The translations under genes were made by a program, and so were the position numbers. A stretch of DNA of 29,932 bases. It comes from Candidatus Latescibacterota bacterium. Its GTDB lineage: Bacteria > Latescibacterota > UBA2968 > GCA-2709665. This document shows, in pieces, positions 16,182 to 24,199 of the stretch. Positions within the stretch are counted from its first letter, which is position 1. Every line of letters begins with the position of its first letter. The notes under the pieces are model-generated. The model saw only the letters and a list, made by a program, of their open reading frames with translations. It was not told where the DNA came from and searched no databases. The stretch lies in the NCBI GenBank assembly GCA_012271065.1, contig JAAXHE010000014.1, positions 1-29,932 of the forward strand. The letters run 5' to 3'.

Positions 16182-17119
16182 TCAGCCTTCAAGGATTCCC
16201 CGAAGCCGGTCGCCAAGATCCGCCCTGACTTCCGGTTGCGGTTCCATCATGCGCCGGTCTCGCAGCGAACCTCCCGTTTCGCGCGCCTGCAGGATCGATG
16301 CGGGGTCTCCCAGTTCGTCGTCGATCAACGCCGCGAGCAGGCGCTCCGTCAACTGCTGTCTTACTTCGGCGTACGCCGGGACGTCCCAGAGGTTTTGCAG
16401 GTCCTCCGGGTCGTTTCGGACATTGTACAGTTCCCCGTATGGCGCGGATCCGTAGTGGAGCAGTTTCCAGTCTTCGGTCACCAGCATCTTGACCTTCATC
16501 GCCCCTTCCGCCAGAACTGAAATCCGCTCCACGACCACCGAATCCCGGCGCCGATGCGCCTCGCCTCGCAGCACTTCCGCGAACGACCGTCCTTCCATGC
16601 CCGGGAGCGATTCCGCGCCTGCCAGGTCCAGGAACGTCGGCGTCAGATCCAGATGCGCCAGTGCCCCGCGGGGTACGCGTGGCCCGTATGCAGCTCCGCA
16701 TGGTTGAAGCCGTAGTAGGGTCCATACCAGAGACCGTCCTCTGGATTCACCGCCGCGCCTGCAGGCGGATGGTCGGGAAGCAGGTCCTCCAGGTCGGCCG
16801 TCCTGAAGTGCGCCTTTCCGATCAGGGCGGTCTCATATCCGGCGTTTCGCAGCGAATCGCCCAGTACAGGTATCGCCTCGCTCAGGTTGACGTCGTGATT
16901 GAATACCTGGCGCCCTCTCTGGCTCCTGCCCGTAATCATGCTCGCCCGGGAGGGCATGCAGATCGCATTGGTCGGATACATCCGGCTGAATTGAAGGCCC
17001 TGACGCGCCAGTCGATCCATACTCGGCGTTTGCAATACGGGATTGTGGATCCCTACCGCGTCCCAACGCTGCTGATCCGTCGTGATGAACACGAAGTTCG
17101 GATGTGATGTCTGGCTCAT
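16182..17119 (-). pseudogene. Sulfatase (S1 family) with internal deletion and frameshift
   Basis: Two frames encode the two ends of one sulfatase. The N-terminal part (17119 to 16643, 158 codons) has PNFVFITTDQQRWD and the formylglycine motif CMPSR, and runs to GPYYGFNHAEL and GHWRIW before a TGA at 16643-16645. The C-terminal part is in another frame, beginning about ALAHLDLTPTFLDLAGA (near 16663) and ending at 16182. Intact relatives are about 470-500 aa; some 150-190 residues are missing from the middle, including metal-binding and substrate residues. The frames meet within about 20 bp near 16645-16665, which fits one deletion rather than a point indel. An assembly collapse would look the same. 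The start at 17119 is chosen because conserved sequence begins just after it. Confidence 0.85.
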
Positions 17120-17203
17120 ACCCGCATCGCCATTTCTCTCAAAGTTATACCCCTCCCGCATCGGGTGGAAACGCCTGATCGGGATTTGGAATACGGACGA
17201 TCG

Positions 17204-17938
17204 TTAACTGTCGGTCTCAAAAGCCATAGCCTTCCAATTCTCGTAAAACGCCCTCGCATAGCCTCTGAAAACGTCCAGACGTTCGGTCACCGCCCGCTCG
17301 AAATCGTGCATAGAATCCGCTCCCAGTGTCTCGAGCAGGGCTTCGTGATAGGTGGGAACGGCGTCCCATTCCGCTATTGTCTCCGCCGTAATCTCGATGT
17401 GAAACTGGGCGGTGATCGCATGATTCCCCATACTCATCGCCTGGACCGCGCACAGCTCGGACGACGCAAGGACTTCCAGATCTCCGGGAACGGTCTTCAC
17501 CGCCGAACTGTGCCACTGAAGGCAGGGCAGCGTCTCCGGAAAACCGCTGAAGAATCCACTGGCCATACCCGGAGGCGTCAGGCGAACGTCCATCACCCCC
17601 ACCTCCGGACTCTCGTTCGGGCCGACGTGACCGCCCAGCGCCGCGGCAAGCAGCTGATGGCCCAGGCAGATGCCCACGAAGGGCATCCTTTTCTCAACGA
17701 CCGCGTACCGGATGGCGGCTTTCTCCTCCACGAGCCACGGGTGCGCGTCCTCCTCCCATACGTCCATCGGGCCGCCCATCGCCCACAGCGCGTCGTAGGG
17801 GTCCAGATCCGGGATGCGTTCCCAGGCATCAAGCTCAACGACGTCCCACCGGATCCCGTCCTCGGCGAAGAATTCCCGAAAGAGGCCTGGATGTTCAACG
17901 TCAAGATGCTGGAAGACCAGCAGTCGCTCGAGGGCCAT
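17204..17938 (-). CDS. Class I glutamine amidotransferase-like protein (GMP synthase GATase type)
   Basis: A 244-aa stand-alone triad-type glutamine amidotransferase domain. The nucleophile elbow GICLGHQ places Cys at residue 91, and QFHIE places His180 and Glu182, so the Cys-His-Glu triad is complete. Proteins like this are annotated as GMP-synthase-like or gamma-glutamyl hydrolase-like; their partner and acceptor are usually unknown. Two adjacent ATGs exist (17941 and 17938); CGGAGG at 17944-17949 sits only 2 bases from the first and 5 from the second, so the second is chosen. The frame stays open far upstream across the repeat and the aquaporin gene, but that extension has no protein character. 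It lies behind the sulfatase remnant, 84 bp from its start. Confidence 0.85.
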   Translation of the reverse strand: MALERLLVFQHLDVEHPGLFREFFAEDGIRWDVVELDAWERIPDLDPYDALWAMGGPMDVWEEDAHPWLVEEKAAIRYAVVEKRMPFVGICLGHQLLAAALGGHVGPNESPEVGVMDVRLTPPGMASGFFSGFPETLPCLQWHSSAVKTVPGDLEVLASSELCAVQAMSMGNHAITAQFHIEITAETIAEWDAVPTYHEALLETLGADSMHDFERAVTERLDVFRGYARAFYENWKAMAFETDS

Positions 17939-18028
17939 CATTGCCTCCGGGGTTTTCCTTCTGGATTCCTGGCTGCGGATTCGATATCTTGAGCCTGAGG
18001 CCCCTGAGCACGCGCCCTGCCTGTGCTG

Positions 18029-18070
18029 AGCTTGTCGAAGCAAGCCTGTCGATGCAAGCTTGTCGAAATG
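18029..18070. repeat. Three tandem 14-bp units of the TTGTCGA repeat
   Basis: Units at 18029-18042, 18043-18056 and 18057-18070 read AGCTTGTCGAAGCA, AGCCTGTCGATGCA and AGCTTGTCGAAATG. The first continues a CTGAGCTTGTCGAAG motif (18026-18040). The array lies in the leader region shared by the amidotransferase and aquaporin genes. Confidence 0.7.
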
Positions 18071-18164
18071 TCGAATGGCCGACGGGTGTCGCGTGGCGGA
18101 AAGACGCCGGGGGGCCGACTCAGATCTGAGCCACAACGTCCAACGAATCCGTGAGACGGATGCG

Positions 18165-18878
18165 ATGAATCTCCTGCGAAAATGCGGCGCAGAATTTATC
18201 GGCGCCTTTGCCATCGTGCTGGGAGGGTGCGGCGCCGTTGCCGTGAACCAGATCAGTGGCGGCGCCGTATCCCACGTGGGCGTCGCCACGTCGTTCGGCC
18301 TGATCGTGATGACGATGGTTTACGCCACCGGCCACATCTCGGGCGCGCACTTCAATCCCGCAGTCACGATCGCCTTTTCCTTCACACGTCACTTTCCCAG
18401 GCGGGAAATCCTCCCATACATTGCTGCCCAGTGCCTCGGCGCGGTCCTCGCCAGCGGCATCCACCTCGCCACCCTGTCTCCCGTCCTGGAAGCCAGGCTT
18501 CCCGGTCAGGAGCTCGATCTGGGCGTCACCCAGCCGCTGGACGGCGCGTGGACCACCGCCTTCGTATGGGAGTTCCTGCTCGCGTTTCTGCTGATGGTCG
18601 TGATCATGGCGGTTGCCACGGACTACCGCGCCACCGGTCAGGCCGCCGGTCTGGCCATTGGGGGCACGATTGGGTTCGAGGCCATGTTCGCAGGCCCCAT
18701 CTGCGGCGCATCCATGAATCCCGCCCGCAGCCTGGGCCCGGCCCTGGCCTCCGGCAACTGGCTGCATTTTTCGGCGTATGCCGCCGGACCCATACTGGGC
18801 GCGCTTGCCGGGGCTCTCTTTTACGAGTTCATCCGGCGCCACCGCGACGGAGGGACGGAAGTCAAGGGCTGCTGCTGA
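18165..18878 (+). CDS. Aquaporin / MIP family channel
   Basis: A 237-aa six-helix channel of the major intrinsic protein family, normal in length. Both NPA boxes are present, HFNPAVTIA (NPA at 64-66) and SMNPARSLGPA (NPA at 185-187, followed by the selectivity-filter Arg188). By ungapped alignment from the second NPA, the helix-5 filter position is Ala173 where water-selective AqpZ has His, so a wider pore for glycerol or metalloid solutes is possible but not shown. The C-terminus ends KGCC, a Cys pair. The start at ATG 18165 follows GACGGA; the longer frame from 18060 reads through repeat DNA and is rejected. REP-like sequences flank the gene on both sides, and it stands alone. Confidence 0.9.
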   Translation: MNLLRKCGAEFIGAFAIVLGGCGAVAVNQISGGAVSHVGVATSFGLIVMTMVYATGHISGAHFNPAVTIAFSFTRHFPRREILPYIAAQCLGAVLASGIHLATLSPVLEARLPGQELDLGVTQPLDGAWTTAFVWEFLLAFLLMVVIMAVATDYRATGQAAGLAIGGTIGFEAMFAGPICGASMNPARSLGPALASGNWLHFSAYAAGPILGALAGALFYEFIRRHRDGGTEVKGCC

Positions 18879-18886
18879 AGCGCGGC

Positions 18887-18901
18887 CTTTCGACAGGCTG
18901 A
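18887..18901. repeat. Inverted single copy of the TCAGCCTGTCGAAAG repeat
   Basis: CTTTCGACAGGCTGA is the reverse complement of the element seen at 18026-18040. It lies 8 bp after the aquaporin stop, so this gene is bracketed by inverted copies. Confidence 0.55.
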
Positions 18902-18927
18902 CGCCGCCTTCGAGAAAATTCAGCAAT

Positions 18928-19779
18928 TCACCGCGAGCCGGTACATAACACCAGCGCAACCGCCAGAACGGCCAGCGCCACCCCGGCCGCGGCGGCCCGA
19001 CTTAGCCGTTCCTTCCAGAGGAAATGGGCAGACAGGTTGTCCAGCAGAATCACACTGCAGCCCGTAGCCGGAAAAAACAGTGTTCCCGGAATTCGACTGA
19101 GGGTAAGCATAATGACGGACAGGGCCAGGGCGTTGTACGTGCCAAGGCCGATCCCAGTTACGAGTTCCGACCGCTCGGGACGACGCAACCTTCCTGCAAT
19201 GAAGATGTAGCCGATTGTACCGGCGGTGGCGCCCATCACCGTCAGTATCTGGACGAATTCCCCGTCGAGTCCGGCATAGTGAACCGAACGCAGGCAGGAG
19301 TGACTCATTCCCTGGGCGAGGAAAACCGAGATCAACAGGCCGAAGGTTCGGCGGCCCGTCGCGCGGACGTTTGACCCTGCGCCCGACGTCATCAACACCA
19401 GTGCTGGGAACGCGAGCAGGATTCCACCGAATTGTGAGGGTACAACCGGTTCCTGCCAGAGCCAGATTCCAAGGGCGACGGGTACCGCAATGGACATGCG
19501 AAACGCCGTCAGCACGGCGCCAACGGATGCGATTTCCAGGACGCGCATCATCAACGACATTGAACCGATGAATACGGCGCCGGTGATCAGGCCGGTCTGC
19601 AATGCCGCGGCCGAAAACGTAAACCGGTCCGTGGCCAGGAGGTAGGTGGCCAGGACCGCGGAGAGTACCAGGTAATTGGTGGACACGACGGCGGGAGCGT
19701 AATAGCCGCGGCGCTGGGAGAATTTGCAGATCTGGACGAATCCGAAATCGAGCAGAATCGCGAATATCAGCCAGGACAA
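18928..19779 (-). CDS. DMT superfamily (EamA-type) transporter
   Basis: A 283-aa integral membrane protein with about ten hydrophobic helices, in the two-repeat EamA layout. Helix 1 begins at LSWLIFAILLDFGFVQIC and the last ends at GVALAVLAVALVLC. The second half carries the conserved Pro-and-Glu region LIFHFLWKERLS-like, here SAHFLWKERLSRAAAAGVAL. Family members export or import small metabolites; the substrate is not predictable. No ATG fits the first helix. The TTG at 19779 is chosen because GGAAGAGG lies 8 bases upstream and the length then equals that of the family; a longer frame upstream adds a non-hydrophobic, unlikely N-terminus. It is convergent with the aquaporin gene and follows the esterase gene by 130 bp on the same strand. 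Confidence 0.78.
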   Translation of the reverse strand: MSWLIFAILLDFGFVQICKFSQRRGYYAPAVVSTNYLVLSAVLATYLLATDRFTFSAAALQTGLITGAVFIGSMSLMMRVLEIASVGAVLTAFRMSIAVPVALGIWLWQEPVVPSQFGGILLAFPALVLMTSGAGSNVRATGRRTFGLLISVFLAQGMSHSCLRSVHYAGLDGEFVQILTVMGATAGTIGYIFIAGRLRRPERSELVTGIGLGTYNALALSVIMLTLSRIPGTLFFPATGCSVILLDNLSAHFLWKERLSRAAAAGVALAVLAVALVLCTGSR

Positions 19780-19909
19780 TTCAGGCGCCTCTTCCAACTT
19801 TTCCGGCCGGTCGCGATGGACCGGTTCGGAGATGTCGCTTTCTAGAAATCCCGCGTATGTGCAGAGAAAGGAGCGCGCAGGTACACGGGTATCTCTGCCC
19901 GAAGTGAGA

Positions 19910-20680
19910 CTACTCTCCCCATGCCTTCCGGATCCACGGCAGGGCCGCGCGCAAGGGCTCGACAAACAGTTCGACCTGGTAGTGGGTCACGTCCTGGACG
20001 ACGATCATCTCAATCTGCACGTCCACTTCTTTCAGCGCCCGCACTGTCGTTTCCACGGGTTCGAACGCAACCACTTCATCGGCGACGCTGTGGATGACGA
20101 GCAGAGGAACCTGCCAGTCGACGTCGGTTGCATCTTCCTCCGGACTCGCCGATATGGGAATCGCGGCCCGGAACACGTCCGGATGCCGCGCCGCAAGATA
20201 CCAGGCGCCCCGGCCGCCCAAGCTGAAACCCGTCACAAGTGTTTTGGATTCGTCGATCGCGTAATTTGCCTTGATCTCCCGTATCAGATCCAGCACCTGC
20301 TTCTCGCTTTCCGCGTTGTCCCAACCCTGCGCCACCGCTTCGGGCGCCACGATAATCGCCCCGAGATCCTCCAGCGCGGGCGATACCAGGACTTCCAGCA
20401 GCCGACTTCCGTAATAGGGCACGACGATACCGCCGTAATGCAGCGACAGGATGAGAGGCGCGGGTTGTCCGGCGTTGAATCCCGTCGGGATGCCAAGGGT
20501 GTATCGCTGGTCGGGGGACAGGACTCTGTTATAGATACCCGGTGCCTGCGGCATGGCTTCCTCTTCGGGCCCGGACGGATCGTCTGAACCGCAGGCTGCC
20601 GCCATGGATGCAAGCATTCCCGCCAGCAACCAGTGAGCCACTGGCGTTTTTTTTCTTAACCCCTCGCGTGAGTTTGTCAT
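19910..20680 (-). CDS. Alpha/beta-hydrolase lipoprotein (esterase/depolymerase-like)
   Basis: A 256-aa lipoprotein hydrolase. The N-terminus (MTNSREGLRKK then a hydrophobic stretch) ends in MAAAC at Cys30, an acceptable though not ideal lipobox, followed by a GSDDPSG linker. The mature domain is an alpha/beta-hydrolase of the LpqC/PHB-depolymerase or phospholipase/carboxylesterase type, with GFSLGG (Ser153), an Asp in VIHSVADEVV (Asp201) and a His in DVTHYQ (His233), so the triad is complete. It probably acts on an ester substrate in the periplasm. Asp at +2 after Cys is not present (Gly-Ser), which favours the outer membrane if E. coli rules hold. GGGGA just upstream supports the ATG at 20680. 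It is divergent from the ThDP-enzyme gene. Confidence 0.82.
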   Translation of the reverse strand: MTNSREGLRKKTPVAHWLLAGMLASMAAACGSDDPSGPEEEAMPQAPGIYNRVLSPDQRYTLGIPTGFNAGQPAPLILSLHYGGIVVPYYGSRLLEVLVSPALEDLGAIIVAPEAVAQGWDNAESEKQVLDLIREIKANYAIDESKTLVTGFSLGGRGAWYLAARHPDVFRAAIPISASPEEDATDVDWQVPLLVIHSVADEVVAFEPVETTVRALKEVDVQIEMIVVQDVTHYQVELFVEPLRAALPWIRKAWGE

Positions 20681-20772
20681 ATCTTCCCCGTAGTTGTCTT
20701 GGCGCACGATTCACCCCGCCTAAATATACGTTATCGGCGACTTACAACAAAACATGTATTGAAGGAAATTCC

Positions 20773-22389
20773 ATGACAGGGGCCGACATCCTGATCCGGA
20801 GCCTCAAGGCACAGAACGTCCGCTGTATCGTCGGCATGCCGGGCAATCAGAACATCGACATCTACGACGCCCTGTTGCGCACCGGCGGAATCGAGCATTA
20901 CCTCATCCGAAACGAGCAGGGCGCAACGCTGATCGCCAATGGATTTGCCCGCGCATCGGGCGAAGTGGGGGTTGCGCTCACGGTCCCCGGTCCCGGCGCG
21001 ACGAACGCGTCCACCGGAATCGTCGACGCCCACACGGACTGCGTTCCCGTGCTGCTGATCACCGGAGGCACCGAAGTGGCCTATAACGGGCGAGACCGGA
21101 GCAAGTGCTTCCATGGCCTGGACCAGGCCGCGTTCTTCGCGCCGATCACACGGTTCTTCGCCCGCCCCGAACGCATCGAAGACATCCCCGATGCGGTCAG
21201 GGGCGCCTTCGCCGCGTTGCGCGCGCCCAGACCCGGTCCGGCGGTGATCGAACTGCCCATGGACGTGGCCGCCGCGGAGGGCGATGCCGACGTCCCCGCG
21301 TACGTGGAGGGGAACCGCCCGGCGCCCGATTCCTCGGACCTGCGCCGCGTCGCCGAAGTGATCGCACGAATGGAGCGGCCGGCCATCCTCGCCGGCGGAA
21401 ATATCGCGGATGCGAACGCATCCCCTCAACTCAGGGCATTTTCGGAAACGCTGAACGCGCCCGTACTGTTCAGCCGGCTCGGCAAGGGTGTTTTTCCCGA
21501 CTCCCATCCACTTTCTGCGGGCCACTGCCGCGGCCGGCTGGCAAAGAACGTCCTTCGACAGTCGGACGGGCTCATTGCGGTGGGTTGCCGATTCACCCAG
21601 ATCGACACCTCCGGCTGGACCATGGAGATGCCGTCTCTGCGCGTACAGGTGGATCCCGACCCGGCCGAAATCGGGCGCGAAATCACCATAGACGCGGGCG
21701 CGGCGGGCGATCTGAAGCAGTCTCTGCCCGCGCTGCTGGAAGCGCTGGTTGAAATGGAAAAACCGGATTTCGTATGGAGGGACACTCTGGATCGAGCCAG
21801 GGGGGAGATCGCACGGTCACGCCGGCCGCTGCCTATTATGTCCGCGATGAGAGAGCACCTCGATGCGGACGCCGTCGTATCCGTGGACGTGACTTCCATC
21901 GGATACCGGTCCTTCGACGAATTCCCCGTGGAACATCCGCGGTGTTTCATGTACCCCTGCCACTCGGTCACGCTCGGATTCGCGGCGCCGGCAGCGATTG
22001 GCGCGAAGCTCGCCCAACCTCACCGTCAGGTGGCCGCCTTCTGCGGCGACGGCGGGTTCCAGATGACCGCGTTCGAACTGGCAACCGCCGCTGAACATGG
22101 GATCGAAATTATCTGCGTGGTCATCAACGACGGCAGCCTGAGCGCGATCCGGGGCGCCCAGGCAAAGGCATTCAACGGACGAGTCATCGACACGGACATG
22201 CAGACGCCGCGCGTCGCCGACCTTGCGCGCTCCATGGGCGCCCGGGGCGTTCGAGTGGACGACCCCGACCGTTTCCCCGCCGTCTTTGCCGACGTCATCG
22301 GCCTCGAGGGACCGACCGTCATCGAGGTTGTGATGCAGAAACAGCGCGACGCCCTCATCAGGCAGGTGCCCTGGCTGTATCCCGACTGA
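20773..22389 (+). CDS. Thiamine-diphosphate-dependent 2-oxo-acid enzyme (acetolactate-synthase-like)
   Basis: A 538-aa ThDP enzyme of the acetolactate synthase/benzoylformate decarboxylase group, with three domains. The PYR domain has the catalytic Glu48 in RNEQGA; the central domain contains a Rossmann-like region (about 190-320); the PP domain has the cofactor motif GDGG at 425-428 and Asn452 in VINDGSL. Reactions in the group are decarboxylation or carboligation of 2-oxo acids. Because it is 25 bp ahead of a sugar-acid-dehydratase-like gene, it may use the 2-keto product of that enzyme; this is inference. Biosynthetic ilvB is less likely since no ilvN or ilvC neighbour is present. GAAGGA at 20761-20766 fixes the ATG at 20773; the open frame upstream to 20542 overlaps the esterase gene and is rejected. 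Confidence 0.88.
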   Translation: MTGADILIRSLKAQNVRCIVGMPGNQNIDIYDALLRTGGIEHYLIRNEQGATLIANGFARASGEVGVALTVPGPGATNASTGIVDAHTDCVPVLLITGGTEVAYNGRDRSKCFHGLDQAAFFAPITRFFARPERIEDIPDAVRGAFAALRAPRPGPAVIELPMDVAAAEGDADVPAYVEGNRPAPDSSDLRRVAEVIARMERPAILAGGNIADANASPQLRAFSETLNAPVLFSRLGKGVFPDSHPLSAGHCRGRLAKNVLRQSDGLIAVGCRFTQIDTSGWTMEMPSLRVQVDPDPAEIGREITIDAGAAGDLKQSLPALLEALVEMEKPDFVWRDTLDRARGEIARSRRPLPIMSAMREHLDADAVVSVDVTSIGYRSFDEFPVEHPRCFMYPCHSVTLGFAAPAAIGAKLAQPHRQVAAFCGDGGFQMTAFELATAAEHGIEIICVVINDGSLSAIRGAQAKAFNGRVIDTDMQTPRVADLARSMGARGVRVDDPDRFPAVFADVIGLEGPTVIEVVMQKQRDALIRQVPWLYPD

Positions 22390-22414
22390 TGATTTTGCGA
22401 GAAAGCGAGGCGAT

Positions 22415-23548
22415 ATGAAGATAACAGAGGTCAAGACTTTTCCCGTATTCTACGGTTCCCGGAACTACCTCTTTGTCAAGATAGAAACCGACGAGGGCAT
22501 CTACGGAGTCGGTGAGTTCGGCATCACGTGGAAGGAGCAGGCCGGGGTCGGCGCCATTCGCCACATGGCCTCAGATCTCGTCGGCCAGGACCCGCTCAAC
22601 ACTGAATACATCTGGCAGGTCCTCTTCAGAGGCGACTTTTTCCCTGGCGGGCGCATTCACATGGCGGCGCAGAGCGCGATCGATATCGCCCTGTGGGACA
22701 TCAAGGGCAAGGCCCTGGGCCAGCCGGTCTATATGCTGCTGGGCGGCATGCTGCGGGACCGGGTGGTCTGCTATACCGGCATCGGCGGCGGGACGCCCGA
22801 AGAAACGGCCCGTTCTGCGAAGGACCGTGCCTCTGAAGGGTGGAGATATCTCCGCATGTCCGTTCTCGACCGGGACGGCATCCTTGAGCCGTCGACAGCC
22901 GTTCGGGACTCCGTTGCGCATTTCGCCGCCGCCAGGGAAGCCGTCGGCCCGGAAGTCGAAATCTGCATCGACGTTCACACCCGGCTGGACCCGCCCGATA
23001 CCATCCGGCTGGGCCGCAATCTGGAACCGTACGATCCGTTCTTTATCGAAGACCCTCTCAGATGTGAAAACCCGCAGACCTACCGACTGGTTCGCAGCCA
23101 TGTCAACTGTCCGCTGGCGGTTGGCGAACACTATGCCACCAAGTGGGAATTCCGACAGCTCATCGAAGAAGAACTTGCCGACTACGCGCGCATCGACCTT
23201 TGTATTGTCGGCGGTCTTACTGAGGCTCGCAAGGTGGCGAACTGGGCCGAGACCCACTACATCAAGATTGTGCCGCACAACCCCCTCGGACCCGTTTCGG
23301 CCGCCGCCTGCCTCCACCTGGACGTTGCCACGGACAACTTTGCCGTTCAGGAGGGCGGTATGGTTGGTCGCACCGTCCTGGAGGACCTGTTTCCCGTACA
23401 GACGCCTTACGAGTCGGGTTACCTCATCGCCACGGACCGCCCCGGACTGGGGGTTGAATTCGACGAGTCCGCGGCGGCGAAGTATCCGTTCCAGTGGGGC
23501 CACGGCCCGCGCCTGCACCGGGTAGACGGATCGTTCACCAACTGGTAG
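22415..23548 (+). CDS. Enolase-superfamily dehydratase (galactonate-dehydratase-like)
   Basis: A 377-aa mandelate racemase/muconate-lactonizing-type enzyme. A lid domain (about 1-115) precedes the TIM barrel. Metal ligands are Asp186 in IDVH, Glu212 in FFIEDP and Glu238 in VGEH; His188, His288 in PHNPLGP and Glu313 are candidate acid/base residues. These six sit at the numbering of E. coli D-galactonate dehydratase plus three (183, 185, 209, 235, 285, 310), so GalD-like sugar-acid dehydration to a 2-keto-3-deoxy acid is the best guess; related members act on other acids. A GCGAGG lies before the ATG. It is the second gene of a two-gene operon with the ThDP enzyme and ends before a bidirectional terminator. 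Confidence 0.9.
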   Translation: MKITEVKTFPVFYGSRNYLFVKIETDEGIYGVGEFGITWKEQAGVGAIRHMASDLVGQDPLNTEYIWQVLFRGDFFPGGRIHMAAQSAIDIALWDIKGKALGQPVYMLLGGMLRDRVVCYTGIGGGTPEETARSAKDRASEGWRYLRMSVLDRDGILEPSTAVRDSVAHFAAAREAVGPEVEICIDVHTRLDPPDTIRLGRNLEPYDPFFIEDPLRCENPQTYRLVRSHVNCPLAVGEHYATKWEFRQLIEEELADYARIDLCIVGGLTEARKVANWAETHYIKIVPHNPLGPVSAAACLHLDVATDNFAVQEGGMVGRTVLEDLFPVQTPYESGYLIATDRPGLGVEFDESAAAKYPFQWGHGPRLHRVDGSFTNW

Positions 23549-23570
23549 GCGTACCGGGGGCGTCAACGAA

Positions 23571-23601
23571 AAAGGGTTACGCCAATAAGGCGTAACCCTT
23601 T
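23571..23601. terminator. Bidirectional terminator between the dehydratase gene and tRNA-Leu
   Basis: AAAGGGTTACGCC (23571-23583) and its exact reverse complement (23589-23601) form a 13-bp stem with an AATAA loop. On the minus strand five T residues follow, so it terminates the tRNA transcript well; on the plus strand the tract (TTTGATTTATT) is weaker but still fits the dehydratase gene. Confidence 0.85.
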
Positions 23602-23608
23602 GATTTAT

Positions 23609-23695
23609 TGGTGCCGAAGCCGAGACTCGAACTCGGACGGGCATGCGCCCACTGCGCCCTCAACACAGCGTGTCTACCATTTCCACCACTTCGGC
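23609..23695 (-). tRNA. tRNA-Leu(GAG)
   Basis: An 87-base tRNA on the minus strand. The acceptor GCCGAAG pairs with CTTCGGC, followed by A and an encoded CCA (23611-23609). The D arm, GTGGAAATGGTAGACAC, is typical of tRNA-Leu, and the anticodon stem CTGTG/CGCAG encloses the loop TTGAGGG, giving anticodon GAG (reads CUC and CUU). A long variable arm and GTTCGAGTC T-loop complete the class II fold. It lies 96 bp after secG on the same strand and ends at a terminator. Confidence 0.95.
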
Positions 23696-23791
23696 ATCAA
23701 CGAACCGTCCGTCTGCCACGCCGATCACGGGCGAAACGGCCGAGATATGCACTCGCTCGAACGTTGACGTTCCGGGTGTCGGAAGGAGTCG

Positions 23792-24187
23792 TTACCGTAC
23801 CGTATCGGCCGGCGACGTTGCCGGCGCGGTACGTTCTGTAGCCGCGCCCTGTCCGGCCTGGTCCAGCGGCTGGGGCAGGCCCGACGGCGTGCTCTGGAGC
23901 GGCACGGGCTGTTCCCGGAGGGCCCGTTCCGCCGCGGTTTCGGGAGCCGTACCCGTGTCCCTGGAAGCGTACCATAGGCTGATGCAGGTGAGAAAAAACA
24001 CAACCGCCAGAACGGTCGTCGTCTTGCTCAGAAACGTCGCTGCACCGGCCCCGCCGAACATCGCACTGCCACCGCCGCCGCCGCCAAAGGCGGTGGAGAG
24101 GCCGCCACCCTTGCTGGCCTGCAACAGGATGGTTACGATCAGAACCAGGCAAACCAGAACATGTACGATCAGAAGAAGGGTTGTCAT
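23792..24187 (-). CDS. secG: SecG, preprotein translocase subunit
   Basis: A 131-aa SecG, the small subunit of the SecYEG channel that assists protein translocation across the inner membrane. Two hydrophobic helices, TTLLLIVHVLVCLVLIVTILLQ (about 2-23) and TTVLAVVFFLTCISLWYA (about 57-74), flank the conserved cytoplasmic QASKGGGLSTAFGGGGG... with the SAMFGG...TFLSK stretch. The C-terminal tail (about 80-131) is Pro/Ala/Thr-rich, low complexity and longer than in E. coli SecG. It starts 12 bp after the tpiA stop, the common tpiA-secG arrangement. The ribosome-binding site is weak, so coupling to tpiA is likely. Confidence 0.93.
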   Translation of the reverse strand: MTTLLLIVHVLVCLVLIVTILLQASKGGGLSTAFGGGGGGSAMFGGAGAATFLSKTTTVLAVVFFLTCISLWYASRDTGTAPETAAERALREQPVPLQSTPSGLPQPLDQAGQGAATERTAPATSPADTVR

Positions 24188-24199
24188 GTTGATTCCCGC

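Noticed and set aside
17939..18289. N-terminal extension of the amidotransferase to about 361 aa
   Set aside because: It would cross the 14-bp repeat array and lie antisense to the aquaporin start. The GGAGG before 17938 and the start of conserved sequence favour the short form.
20542..20772. N-terminal extension of the ThDP enzyme
   Set aside because: It overlaps the esterase signal peptide antisense, and GAAGGA sits just before the ATG at 20773.
22571..23644. 357-aa open frame on the minus strand over the dehydratase gene
   Set aside because: It is antisense to a well-conserved enzyme and runs into the tRNA; its translation has no recognisable motifs. High GC keeps such frames open.
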